A DNA stretch of 64,000 bases, from positions 124,001-188,000 of the forward strand of contig CAMWQW010000002.1 of assembly GCA_947176505.1 (NCBI GenBank), given 5' to 3'. This DNA is from an uncultured Lachnospiraceae bacterium. Lineage in GTDB: Bacteria; Bacillota; Clostridia; Lachnospirales; Lachnospiraceae. The notes under the pieces were generated by a model, which did no database searches, was not told the origin of the DNA, and saw only the letters and a program-made list of their open reading frames with translations. The position numbers and the translations under genes were made by a program. Shown piece by piece: positions 55,664 through 63,881 of the stretch (positions are counted from its first letter, which is position 1; each line of letters opens with the position of its first letter).

Positions 55664-55731
55664 TTTATACCACACTGAGGAAAAAACAACACACCATCTG
55701 CACAAACGACACGTTTTTTGCGCAAACGACA
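55664..55731 (-). promoter_or_regulatory. TGTCGTTTG direct repeats and promoter of the 227-aa lipoprotein gene
   Basis: TGTCGTTTG occurs at 55703-55711 and 55723-55731 (minus strand), 20 bp apart. A minus 10 TATAAA lies at 55664-55669, and the minus 35 position (GTGTTG) is poor, which fits an activator-dependent promoter. The same 9-mer stands before the lipoprotein gene at 63.8 kb. Confidence 0.6.
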
Positions 55732-55735
55732 CGAA

Positions 55736-56440
55736 TTAATCATCGAACAGCATTCTCCATTTAAAAAATTCTTTCTTAAACTCCTTGCTGCGGACTCTTC
55801 CGATTGCAATCTTTAACCCGTTACAGAGCATAATCTCACGGCTGTTTACGCTTTCAATATATTTTAAATTGACAATATACGACCGCTGTACATAAAAAAA
55901 GCCAAATGGAGACAAACTGTGCGCAATTTCAGATATCCTTCCTTCACAGAAATACTCACTGCCGTCAAGCATAAGATACCTTAATTTTCTTCCGCTGGTC
56001 TCAACAAGCAGAAGTGCGCTTAAGTTTATTTTAATCTGAATCCCGGCGGTATCCTTACCATAAATGACCCGCTCCTGAATCTTTGTTTTAAAGAATGCGT
56101 CAAGCGCTTCTCCTATTTCCTCCAAATATTTTTTATCGATATACCTGAAGGCATTCACCTTATATCCAAGCCTTGCCATTTCCGTATGTGAGGTCAAAAA
56201 GCATATCTTGCACTGGTTTCCGGATTCCATCAATTTTTCAGCTATCCCGAAGCCATCTTCCCCATCTGCAAGTTCGATGTCCAGAAACAACAAATCTGCA
56301 TCCGCATTTTCCATAAAATCTCTTCCGTTTCCATATACATTGATATGAGCGGAAATATTTTTATCCATGCAGTATTTTTCAATGGCGGTCCGTACCTTAT
56401 CCCTCCATACCGCTTCATCTTCCACAATACATATTTTCAT
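55736..56440 (-). CDS. LytTR-family response regulator (system B)
   Basis: A 234-residue regulator. Receiver with acceptor Asp in DLLFLDIELADGEDGFGI; LytTR DNA-binding domain from about residue 130, with LVETSGRKLRYLML and FFYVQRSYIVNLKYIESV. It overlaps the kinase gene by 4 nt. The stop codon is followed at once by the TGTCGTTTG repeats of the lipoprotein gene. Apart from those sites there is no clue to the regulon. Confidence 0.87.
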   Translation of the reverse strand: MKICIVEDEAVWRDKVRTAIEKYCMDKNISAHINVYGNGRDFMENADADLLFLDIELADGEDGFGIAEKLMESGNQCKICFLTSHTEMARLGYKVNAFRYIDKKYLEEIGEALDAFFKTKIQERVIYGKDTAGIQIKINLSALLLVETSGRKLRYLMLDGSEYFCEGRISEIAHSLSPFGFFYVQRSYIVNLKYIESVNSREIMLCNGLKIAIGRVRSKEFKKEFFKWRMLFDD

Positions 56441-57747
56441 ACCCTGTCCCCCTTAGGGATTACATCCCTTGGGATAGCAATACTGATTTTAAATATTGTT
56501 TCTCCGTCTTCCACTACAGACTCCATATAATATTCACCATGATATTTCTCAACCGTTACAGCAATATTTTTCAGACCAAACCCATGGTTCAACGCATCTG
56601 CTTTTGATGTGGCAAGAAAGCCTTTTGGGGCATTTATTTTTTTAGCCACACTATTGCTGACAATAATAAAAATTTCTTTCTTATGTTCTATAAACTCAAC
56701 CCGGATTTTGGAATTGGCTGTTTGCGCTGCCGCTTCCATGGCATTCTGTAATATATTTCCCATCAGTGTCGTAATATCAAACATCTCAAGACCTGTATTC
56801 CCGGTCAGTTTTCCCTTTACTGCAAAATCTATATTTTCCTTTTCCGCCAAATATAAATAATAATTCACAATAACGTCAAATAAATTGTCTCCTGTATGGA
56901 TTTTTACATCAAACTCATCCTGTACATTCCAAATGGTATCTATGTACTTTTTGACTTCTTCTGTCTTTTTTTGAACTGCCAGTTCTCTAAGTACGCCAAT
57001 ATGATTTACCAAATCATGCTTAAAACGTCGTACAGCCACTGACTGCTGTAACTGGTAATCGTACTGCTGCTTCTGCATATACAGAAAAGATTGAAGTTCC
57101 CTGTTCTGCCTGTCTGACAATATATTTTTAGTGGCAAGACTAAGTGTAAGAAAAATGCAATAAACTGCTCCCACTATGCTGACAAAAAATACTGCATAGG
57201 CATCTATGTCATACCTCGCATGATTCTCATCAAAAAAAGCAAAAACAAAATTATAGAACATCTGGAAAATGCCGCCCTGTATTAAGAGCGCAAACTTATA
57301 CTTAAATGCTATATCGCATAAATAAACGCCATTTTTCTTAAAAAGCCGCAAGTATATCAGAAAATATACCAAAAACGAGAGCAGATAGGCAGATTCCATC
57401 CACCAGATTATATCCGTGCTGTCAATCCCTCCACCTGTTAACACAACCTGTATCAGCATGACGCTGAATGTATCAACAATTCCCGTGAAATACATAAGGG
57501 CAGCGCTCACTACAAGCAGATGCCCCAAACTGTCATCAAAAAATAAACATATAGAAAACAAGCTCCAAACTATATAGATAATCGGGGAGCTTGTATCAAA
57601 GTATGCGTTGACCCCTCCGGCAGACAGCATAGCCAAAATGGAGGCTGCAATTAAAAATTTGTTTTTTCTTGGACTTATCCTGAATCCAAAATAAATGATA
57701 AATAGATATATTAAGTAATTTGATATATTGTCTACAATATAAATCAT
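56437..57747 (-). CDS. AgrC-like GHKL sensor kinase (system B)
   Basis: A 436-residue kinase with six or seven membrane helices in residues 1-215, the phosphorylated His in RRFKHDLVNHIGVL near 255, and a GHKL ATPase domain with NILQNAMEAAA and NHGFGLKNIAVTVEKYHG. It is coupled to regulator B by an ATGA overlap. No peptide-processing gene (AgrB) or AgrD-like precursor was found nearby, so the ligand may not be a cyclic peptide. Start at 57747 follows GAGAGGCAG; the frame is open from 57777. Confidence 0.85.
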   Translation of the reverse strand: MIYIVDNISNYLIYLFIIYFGFRISPRKNKFLIAASILAMLSAGGVNAYFDTSSPIIYIVWSLFSICLFFDDSLGHLLVVSAALMYFTGIVDTFSVMLIQVVLTGGGIDSTDIIWWMESAYLLSFLVYFLIYLRLFKKNGVYLCDIAFKYKFALLIQGGIFQMFYNFVFAFFDENHARYDIDAYAVFFVSIVGAVYCIFLTLSLATKNILSDRQNRELQSFLYMQKQQYDYQLQQSVAVRRFKHDLVNHIGVLRELAVQKKTEEVKKYIDTIWNVQDEFDVKIHTGDNLFDVIVNYYLYLAEKENIDFAVKGKLTGNTGLEMFDITTLMGNILQNAMEAAAQTANSKIRVEFIEHKKEIFIIVSNSVAKKINAPKGFLATSKADALNHGFGLKNIAVTVEKYHGEYYMESVVEDGETIFKISIAIPRDVIPKGDRV

Positions 57748-57979
57748 ATCTGCCTCTCTGGTACTTAAAGTTTCCAATTAAAAGCTCATTCAGCAAGAAT
57801 CCCCCTCCAAGTCCAGCACCCTATCCAGACGGTCAGTCCATAGAATATGTTACCAAAAAAGTAACCGCATTCCTCGGTCAAATGCTCTGACCGCCTACCG
57901 TTGTGGCAGTACCCCATAGATGCATTTTAACAGAAAGCATGGGGCGGCACAAGACCGCCTGTTCATATAAAAATTCCTC

Positions 57980-58165
57980 CTATATGGTAAAATCAAACCG
58001 TCCGCCGCTCTGCGGTCTGTTCCCTGACTTTTTCTCCTGCTCTTTCCTTGCTGCACGTTTTTCCTCCCGTACCTTCTCAATATACTCACTCTGCCCTGCG
58101 CTAGACTTTTCCAGTTCTGCAAAAAACGATGTTGTACCATCTGGATTAAAGGAAATTCCTATCAC
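57980..58165 (-). CDS. Small unknown protein behind leader motif, 61 aa
   Basis: Not recognised. A short, charged, helical protein (SFFAELEKSSAGQSEYIEKV, then Arg/Lys/Glu-rich) ending GGRFDFTI. The GTG start has GAGGAAGAG before it, and the leader-motif core ends 38 nt upstream, the same position as in its larger relatives, which supports a real gene. It is last of the series after the kinase of system C. It could also be the remaining end of a longer protein. The 202 bp between it and kinase B hold two short inverted repeats (GTTAC/GTAAC and GGTCA/TGACC) only. Confidence 0.5.
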   Translation of the reverse strand: MIGISFNPDGTTSFFAELEKSSAGQSEYIEKVREEKRAARKEQEKKSGNRPQSGGRFDFTI

Positions 58166-58203
58166 TGTAGCTCTTCCTCAGCTTTTCCAAAAGAGTCTGC
58201 ACC

Positions 58204-58223
58204 CCTCTGTCATTCGGAGCCGC
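58204..58223 (-). repeat. Leader motif core, copy C
   Basis: The plus strand reads CCTCTGTCATTCGGAGCCGC, matching the first half of copies A and B. The second half of the hairpin is not conserved. It lies 38 nt before the GTG of the 61-residue gene. Confidence 0.55.
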
Positions 58224-58288
58224 CACCATCTGTCTCTTACTACTCCACACCTTTGCCAGCCTGCTTCTCTTCCAATTCCCAGACTGAT

Positions 58289-58825
58289 TTATTCCTCTGT
58301 GGTATACTCTGCATGCTGTTTTTTGTATTCAGCAGTATCCTTCACGCTTAATTCCGCTTCAACCTGCGCCAGCTTTGTTTCCAGCTCTTTTGTCTTTTGC
58401 TCATTGCCTGCCGCCATTTTCAACTGCTGTTCAAGCTGTTTCTTTTCCTCTTTTAGCTTTTTGATTTCATTTTTAACCTTATCCATATTGCCTATCGTAA
58501 CCTGCACCCTGTCGTTATCAGGAACTCCTTTCAACTTTGCATCTTTGGGCTGTTCACTTTCTGCTTCTTCTGCCTTTTGGGTGGTATCAAAGATGATTTT
58601 CGGGTTTCCGTTTTCGTCCTGCCCCATGTGGTACAAACCACTTGGTTTCTTCCCGGACTTTTCAGTACTGATATACTCGTCCTTTGGTGCCAGAATCATT
58701 TCGGGCTTGTCTTTTTCTTTGGATTTTGCCGCTTCTTCGGCTCTTTCTGCGTCTTTTGTCGTTTGTTCGGTTTGTACCTTGTTAATATAATCAAGACCGT
58801 ACCTGTTACTGATTTCCATTGACAT
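58289..58825 (-). CDS. Unknown coiled-coil protein, 178 aa
   Basis: Not recognised. It starts MSMEISNRYGLDYINKVQTE, then a Lys/Glu/Asp-rich linker, a short conserved-looking piece (KKPSGLYHMGQDENGNPKII) at about 60-80, and a long coiled coil at about 110-170 (KVKNEIKKLKEEKKQLEQQL). No signal peptide. GGAGG lies before the ATG. It follows the 236-residue gene by 99 bp and shares its direction and leader type. Probably a structural or assembly protein of the same set. Confidence 0.7.
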   Translation of the reverse strand: MSMEISNRYGLDYINKVQTEQTTKDAERAEEAAKSKEKDKPEMILAPKDEYISTEKSGKKPSGLYHMGQDENGNPKIIFDTTQKAEEAESEQPKDAKLKGVPDNDRVQVTIGNMDKVKNEIKKLKEEKKQLEQQLKMAAGNEQKTKELETKLAQVEAELSVKDTAEYKKQHAEYTTEE

Positions 58826-58870
58826 AATTTTGTCCTCCTATTTCAAGATGGTAAATACATATATTCCTGC

Positions 58871-58895
58871 CTGCCATTCTCATGACTAATGGCAA
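58871..58895 (-). repeat. Leader motif variant, copy D
   Basis: CTGCCATTC and ATGGCAA, forming a GCCAT/ATGGC stem as in copy B but with a shorter, unrelated loop. It starts 46 nt before the ATG of the 178-residue gene. Confidence 0.4.
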
Positions 58896-58924
58896 ACAGG
58901 CTTTTCTCCACATCAGGTTCTGCA

Positions 58925-59635
58925 CTAAACATTCATGTCAAACTTAGGATAGTACGCATCTTCCAGCTTTTCTTTCTGCATCATCGCCTTTGCCTCCAGC
59001 TCGGATTCTGCTTCCACATACTTGACCGTAATCTCCTGCCCCGGCGCTTCCGGCACGGAAATCTTCTCTGTGCCTCCATCCAGTTTTTCAGCCTGTTCCG
59101 CTTTTTCCTCTTTCCGCTCCTGTACTTTTTCTTCCTCTTCTTTCTTTTCCTTCTGCTTCTCCAGACGCTCATCCATGCTCTTCTTCATTCTTTCCGCATT
59201 GGTCATTCCTGTTTCGGTTACGGAATATACGGTACTCTGTATGCTGCCATCTTTATTGACCATCCATGTCTGCTGGTAATAGGTCACTTTCCCGCCTAAA
59301 GCCTTGTTCTGGGCGGAAAGCTGTTCATACCCCTGCTTTTCCAGCTCCGGAATCTTTTTCAAGAAATCTTCCAGTTCCTTTGCCTTTTGGGAATCTCCCG
59401 AACACTTCTTCAGATACTCGCTGGATACCGTCACATTGCCCTTGGACATACAGTCATAATTCTTCTGTAAATAGGAATAATAATCTGATACTGCCTTTTC
59501 TCCGGTATCCTTTGCTTTTCCCGTCTGTGCAGATGCGGCTTCTTTCGTTTCCGCTTTCTTTACCTCCTCATTTTTCTGTGCTACGTATGTACCCTCGTAC
59601 ACGTTGCAGTCGCTTCCAATTCCTGAAATTGCCAT
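58925..59635 (-). CDS. DUF6033-like unknown protein with MAISGIG start, 236 aa
   Basis: The opening MAISGIGSDCNVYEGTYVAQ is followed by an Ala/Lys/Glu linker (residues 20-50), a helical domain with SDYYSYLQKNYDCMSKGNVT, a segment YYQQTWMVNKDGSIQSTVYS, and a Glu/Lys coiled coil. The layout resembles DUF6033 proteins of Lachnospiraceae, which have no known role. No signal peptide. It follows the system C kinase by 104 bp in the same direction, with leader motif copy B between. The ATG at 59635 has GGAGGACGGAAGC before it. Confidence 0.75.
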   Translation of the reverse strand: MAISGIGSDCNVYEGTYVAQKNEEVKKAETKEAASAQTGKAKDTGEKAVSDYYSYLQKNYDCMSKGNVTVSSEYLKKCSGDSQKAKELEDFLKKIPELEKQGYEQLSAQNKALGGKVTYYQQTWMVNKDGSIQSTVYSVTETGMTNAERMKKSMDERLEKQKEKKEEEEKVQERKEEKAEQAEKLDGGTEKISVPEAPGQEITVKYVEAESELEAKAMMQKEKLEDAYYPKFDMNV

Positions 59636-59677
59636 GCTTCCGTCCTCCTTGATAAATTTTTTATTGTTAATGGCAGA

Positions 59678-59717
59678 CCTCTGCCATTCGAAGCCGCCCA
59701 TGCCCCCTTATGGCAAG
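59678..59717 (-). repeat. Leader motif, copy B (ahead of the DUF6033-like gene)
   Basis: A 40-nt element matching copy A at 39351-39390. On the minus strand GCCAT and ATGGC arms enclose a G-rich loop (AAGGGGGCATGGGCGG), and the end reads GAATGGCAGAGG, 42 nt before the start codon. An ATG inside it opens a short frame (M-A-E-V-C-H). Confidence 0.65.
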
Positions 59718-59739
59718 TCCGGTCATACCCTGCGTTACT

Positions 59740-61200
59740 TCAAAATCCATTTTCACTTCTCCCCTTTTCATTTTTCATCATCACGGACAGAATGAACACC
59801 CTGCCATTTACCTTAAAATCCATTGTTCCATGATACTTCTCCGCCGTGCTTTTGATGTTCGCAAGCCCTATCCCATGATTCTCCCTGTCTGCTTTATCCG
59901 TCATGGGGAATTCCTCCTGCCGTCTCCACACCAGCCGCCCGTCAAAGCTGTTCTCCACTTTCAGAAAAAACAGTTCCCTCTTTTGGAATGAACTGATGCG
60001 TATAAAGGCTTCTGCCTCCGACTCCTTCGCTTTCAGTTTCCGGCACGCCTCCATTGCGTTATCCAGCGCATTTCCAAGAATAATGCCGATATCATAACTC
60101 TGTATGAATAATTTTTCGGGGAACTGCAGCCCCTCCACATCCATCCGCAAGTCTGGTACTGTGTTGGTAATCTCATGATATTTCATGTTCAGCAGGGTAT
60201 CCACGACCGTGTTCCCCGTCTTGAACCGAAACTCCAGCCTGCTCATAGTCTGGTTCAGTTCCTCCAGATAGGCTTGCAGTTCCTCCTTTCCGGACGCAAG
60301 CTGCATGATGACGGAGAGCGTATTCTTCATGTCGTGCTTCATCCCCCGTATCCCGGAATAGACACGCTCCATCTCCCCCATATGCTCCTGTAAGCTGCTG
60401 ACCTGTTTTTCTAAGATAATCCGGCTGCTCTTTTCCCTGTTCCGGTAAATCATGTCCTGAAAGAGCCTTACTCCGAAAACAATAGAAAGCAATGACAGAA
60501 TCAGGATTGCAGGCACTATGGCGATTAAGGACGGATATCTGTCATAGATTTGTTTTGGCGTTCCATCTTCCACCGTAAGCAAAATCGCCCTGAGCAGGCT
60601 GCATACCAATACCCCCATCAGGCTGGGTGTAATAAGGAACAGCAATTCTGTATTGCCAATCCCATAACTTTTCTCCTGAAACGCCTTCGCCACGCCTTTC
60701 AGCAGACAATACATTACAATAGCCGAAACCATAAATACCAAAATATTTATTCCAATCACAGTTACATGGACAAAGGCAGAAAGTACACTGGCTGAGGCAA
60801 TGTACTCTTTCTCCATGCACCAGCCCCACATGGCTATCAACACATTGCCAATCTGTCCAAAAGTGTATGCAAGAAACACACTGATTTCACTTACCGCCAT
60901 AAAAACAGCAATCAGGAAAACCCTCATCTTTCCGCCTGCTCTATAAAAAACATAATTAACAGCAGCCATAATGCCCGCCGGCAATGCCAGCCTCATGAAA
61001 ATCCCAAAACTTCCATTGTTCTGCGGCAGTAAAATTCCCGCCCCTATCCGCAGCACCCCATACAGCACTGTGGCAGCCAGCCCGTTTATACGCCGGTTCC
61101 GCATCCTGCTTTCAAGAAAGCTCCCATAAAAATACTGCAGGCAGTATCCCTGAAACATGGCAGAAACAATTTCTAACAGCCAACTTACCACTTCATACAC
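59740..61200 (-). CDS. AgrC-like GHKL sensor kinase (system C)
   Basis: A 486-residue kinase. Six or seven membrane helices occupy residues 1-215. The phosphorylated His is in GMKHDMKNTLSVIMQL, and the ATPase domain has GNALDNAMEACRK and NHGIGLANIKSTAEKYHG. It is translationally coupled to regulator C: a GTG at 61200 with GGAGG seven bases before it overlaps the regulator's last codons; an ATG at 61215 is in frame within the same region. Genes for DUF6033-like proteins follow directly. Confidence 0.86.
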   Translation of the reverse strand: MYEVVSWLLEIVSAMFQGYCLQYFYGSFLESRMRNRRINGLAATVLYGVLRIGAGILLPQNNGSFGIFMRLALPAGIMAAVNYVFYRAGGKMRVFLIAVFMAVSEISVFLAYTFGQIGNVLIAMWGWCMEKEYIASASVLSAFVHVTVIGINILVFMVSAIVMYCLLKGVAKAFQEKSYGIGNTELLFLITPSLMGVLVCSLLRAILLTVEDGTPKQIYDRYPSLIAIVPAILILSLLSIVFGVRLFQDMIYRNREKSSRIILEKQVSSLQEHMGEMERVYSGIRGMKHDMKNTLSVIMQLASGKEELQAYLEELNQTMSRLEFRFKTGNTVVDTLLNMKYHEITNTVPDLRMDVEGLQFPEKLFIQSYDIGIILGNALDNAMEACRKLKAKESEAEAFIRISSFQKRELFFLKVENSFDGRLVWRRQEEFPMTDKADRENHGIGLANIKSTAEKYHGTMDFKVNGRVFILSVMMKNEKGRSENGF

Positions 61201-61909
61201 AGGACACCCCTCCATTCTGCAAATACCACATATATGCCTTTACAAACTCATTGTGCTTCTTCCTTGTCAGGTAAACTTTGCCGCCATTGGAAAGGAAAAT
61301 GCTGTCATTGTCATATCTCACTATGTGTGCCATATTTACCAGATACCCCCTGTGACAGCGGTAAAAACCGCACCCAAGCTGCCCTTCCAGTTCGTCCATC
61401 GTGGCATACGCCTCTATGATCTCCTCCATGTCCGTGGTATGGATTTCCACTTTCTTCCCCCTATTTTCAATATACAGGATGCTGCTTAAGTTAAGCGTAT
61501 ATCCCTGATTCTTCGTCTTGATGAATATCTGCTGTTCCTTCTTCCCCTTTCTTCTCCCCGCCTCATCCACCGCCCTGCCAAGCACCTCCATAAATTTCTT
61601 TTCCCCGATTGGCTTTAGCAGGTAATGGAACGCCGACACGTCAAAGGCTTCAAACACATATTCCTTCATGCCCGTGATAAAGACCAGCACTGCGTCCATA
61701 TTCTTCTGCCGGAGGCTCCTCGCCGCCTCAATGCCACCCATGCCTTCCATCTGTATATCAAGGAAGATAATGTCAAAATCAGCTTTTGCCGCAAGCAGTT
61801 CTTCTCCCGTGGCAAAATCACTTATATAAAACTCCGGCTTCTGCTTTTCTATGAAGCCGTGTATCTGCTGCCGGATGATTTCCTCATCATCCACCACTGC
61901 TATATTCAA
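61193..61909 (-). CDS. LytTR-family response regulator (system C)
   Basis: A 238-residue regulator: receiver with acceptor Asp in DIIFLDIQMEGMGGIEAAR, and LytTR domain from about residue 125 (IFIKTKNQGYTLNLSSILYI, GCGFYRCHRGYLVNMAHIVR). It heads the operon regulator-kinase-unknown proteins and lies 34 bp after promoter module copy 2, whose 21-bp-spaced TTTCGTTCC repeats are its likely own target. The same module at 49.9 kb then makes the lipoprotein/184-residue pair a probable second target. Confidence 0.87.
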   Translation of the reverse strand: MNIAVVDDEEIIRQQIHGFIEKQKPEFYISDFATGEELLAAKADFDIIFLDIQMEGMGGIEAARSLRQKNMDAVLVFITGMKEYVFEAFDVSAFHYLLKPIGEKKFMEVLGRAVDEAGRRKGKKEQQIFIKTKNQGYTLNLSSILYIENRGKKVEIHTTDMEEIIEAYATMDELEGQLGCGFYRCHRGYLVNMAHIVRYDNDSIFLSNGGKVYLTRKKHNEFVKAYMWYLQNGGVSCV

Positions 61910-61943
61910 AATTCATCATCTCCGATTCTATTTCTGCCGTCAC

Positions 61944-62018
61944 TTAATTTATCGGCAGATTTTATGTTATTTTGGGATGCAGGGAACGAAAGGCATACGA
62001 AATGGAACGAAAGGCATA
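61944..62018 (-). promoter_or_regulatory. 75-bp promoter module, copy 2
   Basis: On the minus strand two CCTTTCGTTCC repeats are 21 bp apart, followed by CAAA, 14 bp, and GCCGATAA (61949-61956), an exact match to the sigma-28 minus 10. It aligns gap-free with 49921-49995 and lies just before the start of LytTR regulator C. Confidence 0.72.
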
Positions 62019-62158
62019 AATAAAGGACAAAAATTTCAAAATCACCTCTAAAGGTTTTTGCTTTTTGTCCGACAGTGCCACCTGCATATTACCACTAAGT
62101 TCCCCACTATCCAAGTAATTTCCGTTATCAGACCGCCCGGACTGCCTGTGGAAATGGC

Positions 62159-62201
62159 AGACCGCCGCATATGGCGGATGAAGTCCATAGTGCGGCGGTC
62201 T
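62159..62201. terminator. GC-rich hairpin after the cupin fragment
   Basis: AGACCGCCGCA and TGCGGCGGTCT form a perfect 11-bp stem with a 21-nt loop. The plus-strand side is followed by T-rich sequence. It lies between the cupin fragment and promoter module copy 2 and may insulate them. Confidence 0.55.
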
Positions 62202-62224
62202 TGCTTATTATCCTTTTATTTATT

Positions 62225-62527
62225 TCAACATAAGGCAGGCATAAACTTGGCAAACAGATATAACCCCTCTGAACCTGCAGTGACTTCATGTGGTACGCCT
62301 GCCTGCATGATGGAATGTCGGATGTTTTGACCATTCAATCTCCACAAAGCCAGCCTCCTTTTCCGGTAAAACCAATTTCCCATAATTAAATAATACACTG
62401 CAACCGTTCCCAGCATGACAACTGATATAACATAATGCCCTACATGGTTATGGGAGTCAAAATGCTTATCAATATTCTCCGACAAAACGAATTCAATAGG
62501 GTATTTATCACATTGATAGTATTGCAT
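62225..62527 (-). pseudogene. AraC-type cupin N-terminal fragment
   Basis: A 100-codon frame with an AAGGAG site. The first part, IEFVLSENIDKHFDSHNHVG then HYVISVVM, looks like the cupin sensor domain of an AraC regulator, and a later part, IMQAGVPHEVTAGSEGLYLF, resembles the end of such a cupin. The piece between is disrupted and no helix-turn-helix region follows. It is most likely a decayed regulator, though a free-standing small cupin cannot be excluded. Confidence 0.6.
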
Positions 62528-62597
62528 ATTTTTCTAACTCCTTTTTCCTTACATCTCCCCGAACGTGCCAGCCATTGATAAATTCCGTTCTCCCTTA

Positions 62598-62699
62598 TTA
62601 CTTCGGCAGAAAGCCTTTCCTGCTAAAGCAAAAGCGCCTGTCAAAGTAGTTCTCGCTTTTAGGCATATTCTTGCCTTCGATCATCATACATTTTACCAT
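62598..62699 (-). CDS. Possible 33-aa basic peptide
   Basis: An ATG that overlaps the stop of the 366-residue lipoprotein gene opens a short frame ending YFDRRFCFSRKGFLPK. Rich in Arg, Lys and Phe. No separate ribosome site; it could be read by coupling. It may equally be a chance frame in the 165-bp gap, which otherwise shows nothing. Confidence 0.2.
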   Translation of the reverse strand: MVKCMMIEGKNMPKSENYFDRRFCFSRKGFLPK

Positions 62700-63793
62700 T
62701 GTATTTCTTCTCCTGTGTCCGCTTTAAAGAGATAATTTGTACCCATGCTGTCTTCCCCATTTAAAGTAACTTTCCATATCGGCTGCATCAGAAAATCGCC
62801 AGATTTCTTATTGATAATCTGTGGCAAATAACATAATTCAAGTTTTATCACTGTATAATTTTCTGTTAAAATCACATTGTTCATTTTCGTTTGTATAACA
62901 CTTAAAATTTCCTCTGTTCCTAATACCTGTACCGTTTCAAAATCCTGTTCCATAATTCGGTACTGATTCGGTGCATCCAAACGTTGTATCCCATCCTTGG
63001 AATAGATTACCTGAATTTTTCCACCATTATATGCACTGTCATCCTCTGCCACATAGGTATCCTCATATATTGATATGTCATCATATTCTGTTGTTAATAT
63101 AATCTCATAACAGTCACCTATATCATTCCATCTTTCCCCCAACATTTCACTTTCTTGCAACATTCCGTTTTCTGCGTATGTTTTTTCGATATATTGGTGA
63201 TACTCCACCGGAAGTGCGTACATACGTTTCACCACGGCATTGTTTATCCCCATTTCTTCCAAAAGTTCAACCACCTCTTCTTTCACCATCCCGCTGCTCT
63301 GAAAATCCAATTCCTGATCTTCACCAAAATTTTCAATAGTCGAACATGCTTCTGCATAATCAGGATTATACATATAATAACAACCTGCATTTTCTGTTTT
63401 TATGCTGAGGGAACCACTTACTTCATTTGAAAATTCAAAAAAAGTATTTTCATTCCTATAGAGGTTATCCGATAGTTGTTCAACATCCTGTTCAGATACC
63501 CCAAACACTTTCAGAACATCATCCCGCACAAAAGGTTCCACATATGCTTTATACTTATTTACACTCCCAGAGAAGTTATTTGGAACAGCAATATCGGCAT
63601 CTACGTTTACATTTTCACAAAGTTCCATGTTGATATGGTCCACCAAACTATTGGGTGTTTCTGACTCTGCTATAGTTTGATTTACTACTTCATCAGGGGT
63701 TATGTCCTGTACTTGATTATCTGAACATCCTGCGATCACAATACAAGCAACAAACGATAAAACAGTAATTAATACTTTCTTTTTCATTTTCAT
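62693..63793 (-). CDS. Hypothetical lipoprotein, 366 aa
   Basis: Not recognised. A signal peptide ends in the lipobox VIAGC at about residue 21. The mature protein has three or four alpha/beta segments and ends TNYLFKADTGEEIQW, recalling exported YycH/YycI-like or PepSY-type regulators of wall metabolism, but the match is weak. It has no obvious active site. The promoter carries a TGTCGTTTG box in the same place as the 227-residue lipoprotein gene at 55.6 kb. Start at 63793 follows AAAGGAG. Confidence 0.7.
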   Translation of the reverse strand: MKMKKKVLITVLSFVACIVIAGCSDNQVQDITPDEVVNQTIAESETPNSLVDHINMELCENVNVDADIAVPNNFSGSVNKYKAYVEPFVRDDVLKVFGVSEQDVEQLSDNLYRNENTFFEFSNEVSGSLSIKTENAGCYYMYNPDYAEACSTIENFGEDQELDFQSSGMVKEEVVELLEEMGINNAVVKRMYALPVEYHQYIEKTYAENGMLQESEMLGERWNDIGDCYEIILTTEYDDISIYEDTYVAEDDSAYNGGKIQVIYSKDGIQRLDAPNQYRIMEQDFETVQVLGTEEILSVIQTKMNNVILTENYTVIKLELCYLPQIINKKSGDFLMQPIWKVTLNGEDSMGTNYLFKADTGEEIQW

Positions 63794-63832
63794 ATATACT
63801 CCTTTCAAAAACCCAAATTAATGACAAATCCT

Positions 63833-63881
63833 ATTATCCTCGTTTACATCACAATTTCAACCTTTCTTGCGCCAAACGACA
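63833..63881 (-). promoter_or_regulatory. Promoter with TGTCGTTTG box before the 366-aa lipoprotein gene
   Basis: TTGAAA and GATAAT are 16 bp apart on the minus strand, and TGTCGTTTG (63873-63881) lies 12 bp before the minus 35, the same relation as at 55.7 kb. To the right, 63882-64000 shows AT-rich sequence without a gene. Confidence 0.6.

Noticed and set aside
58146..58229. 27-residue minus-strand frame starting M-V-A-A-P-N-D-R-G
   Set aside because: It coincides with the conserved leader motif copy C, which is conserved at the DNA level before other genes in different frames, so it is better read as leader sequence.
57903..58790. 295-codon plus-strand open frame
   Set aside because: It is antisense to two minus-strand genes with good ribosome sites, is Ser/Phe-rich low complexity, and mirrors their coiled-coil codons. 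No ribosome site.
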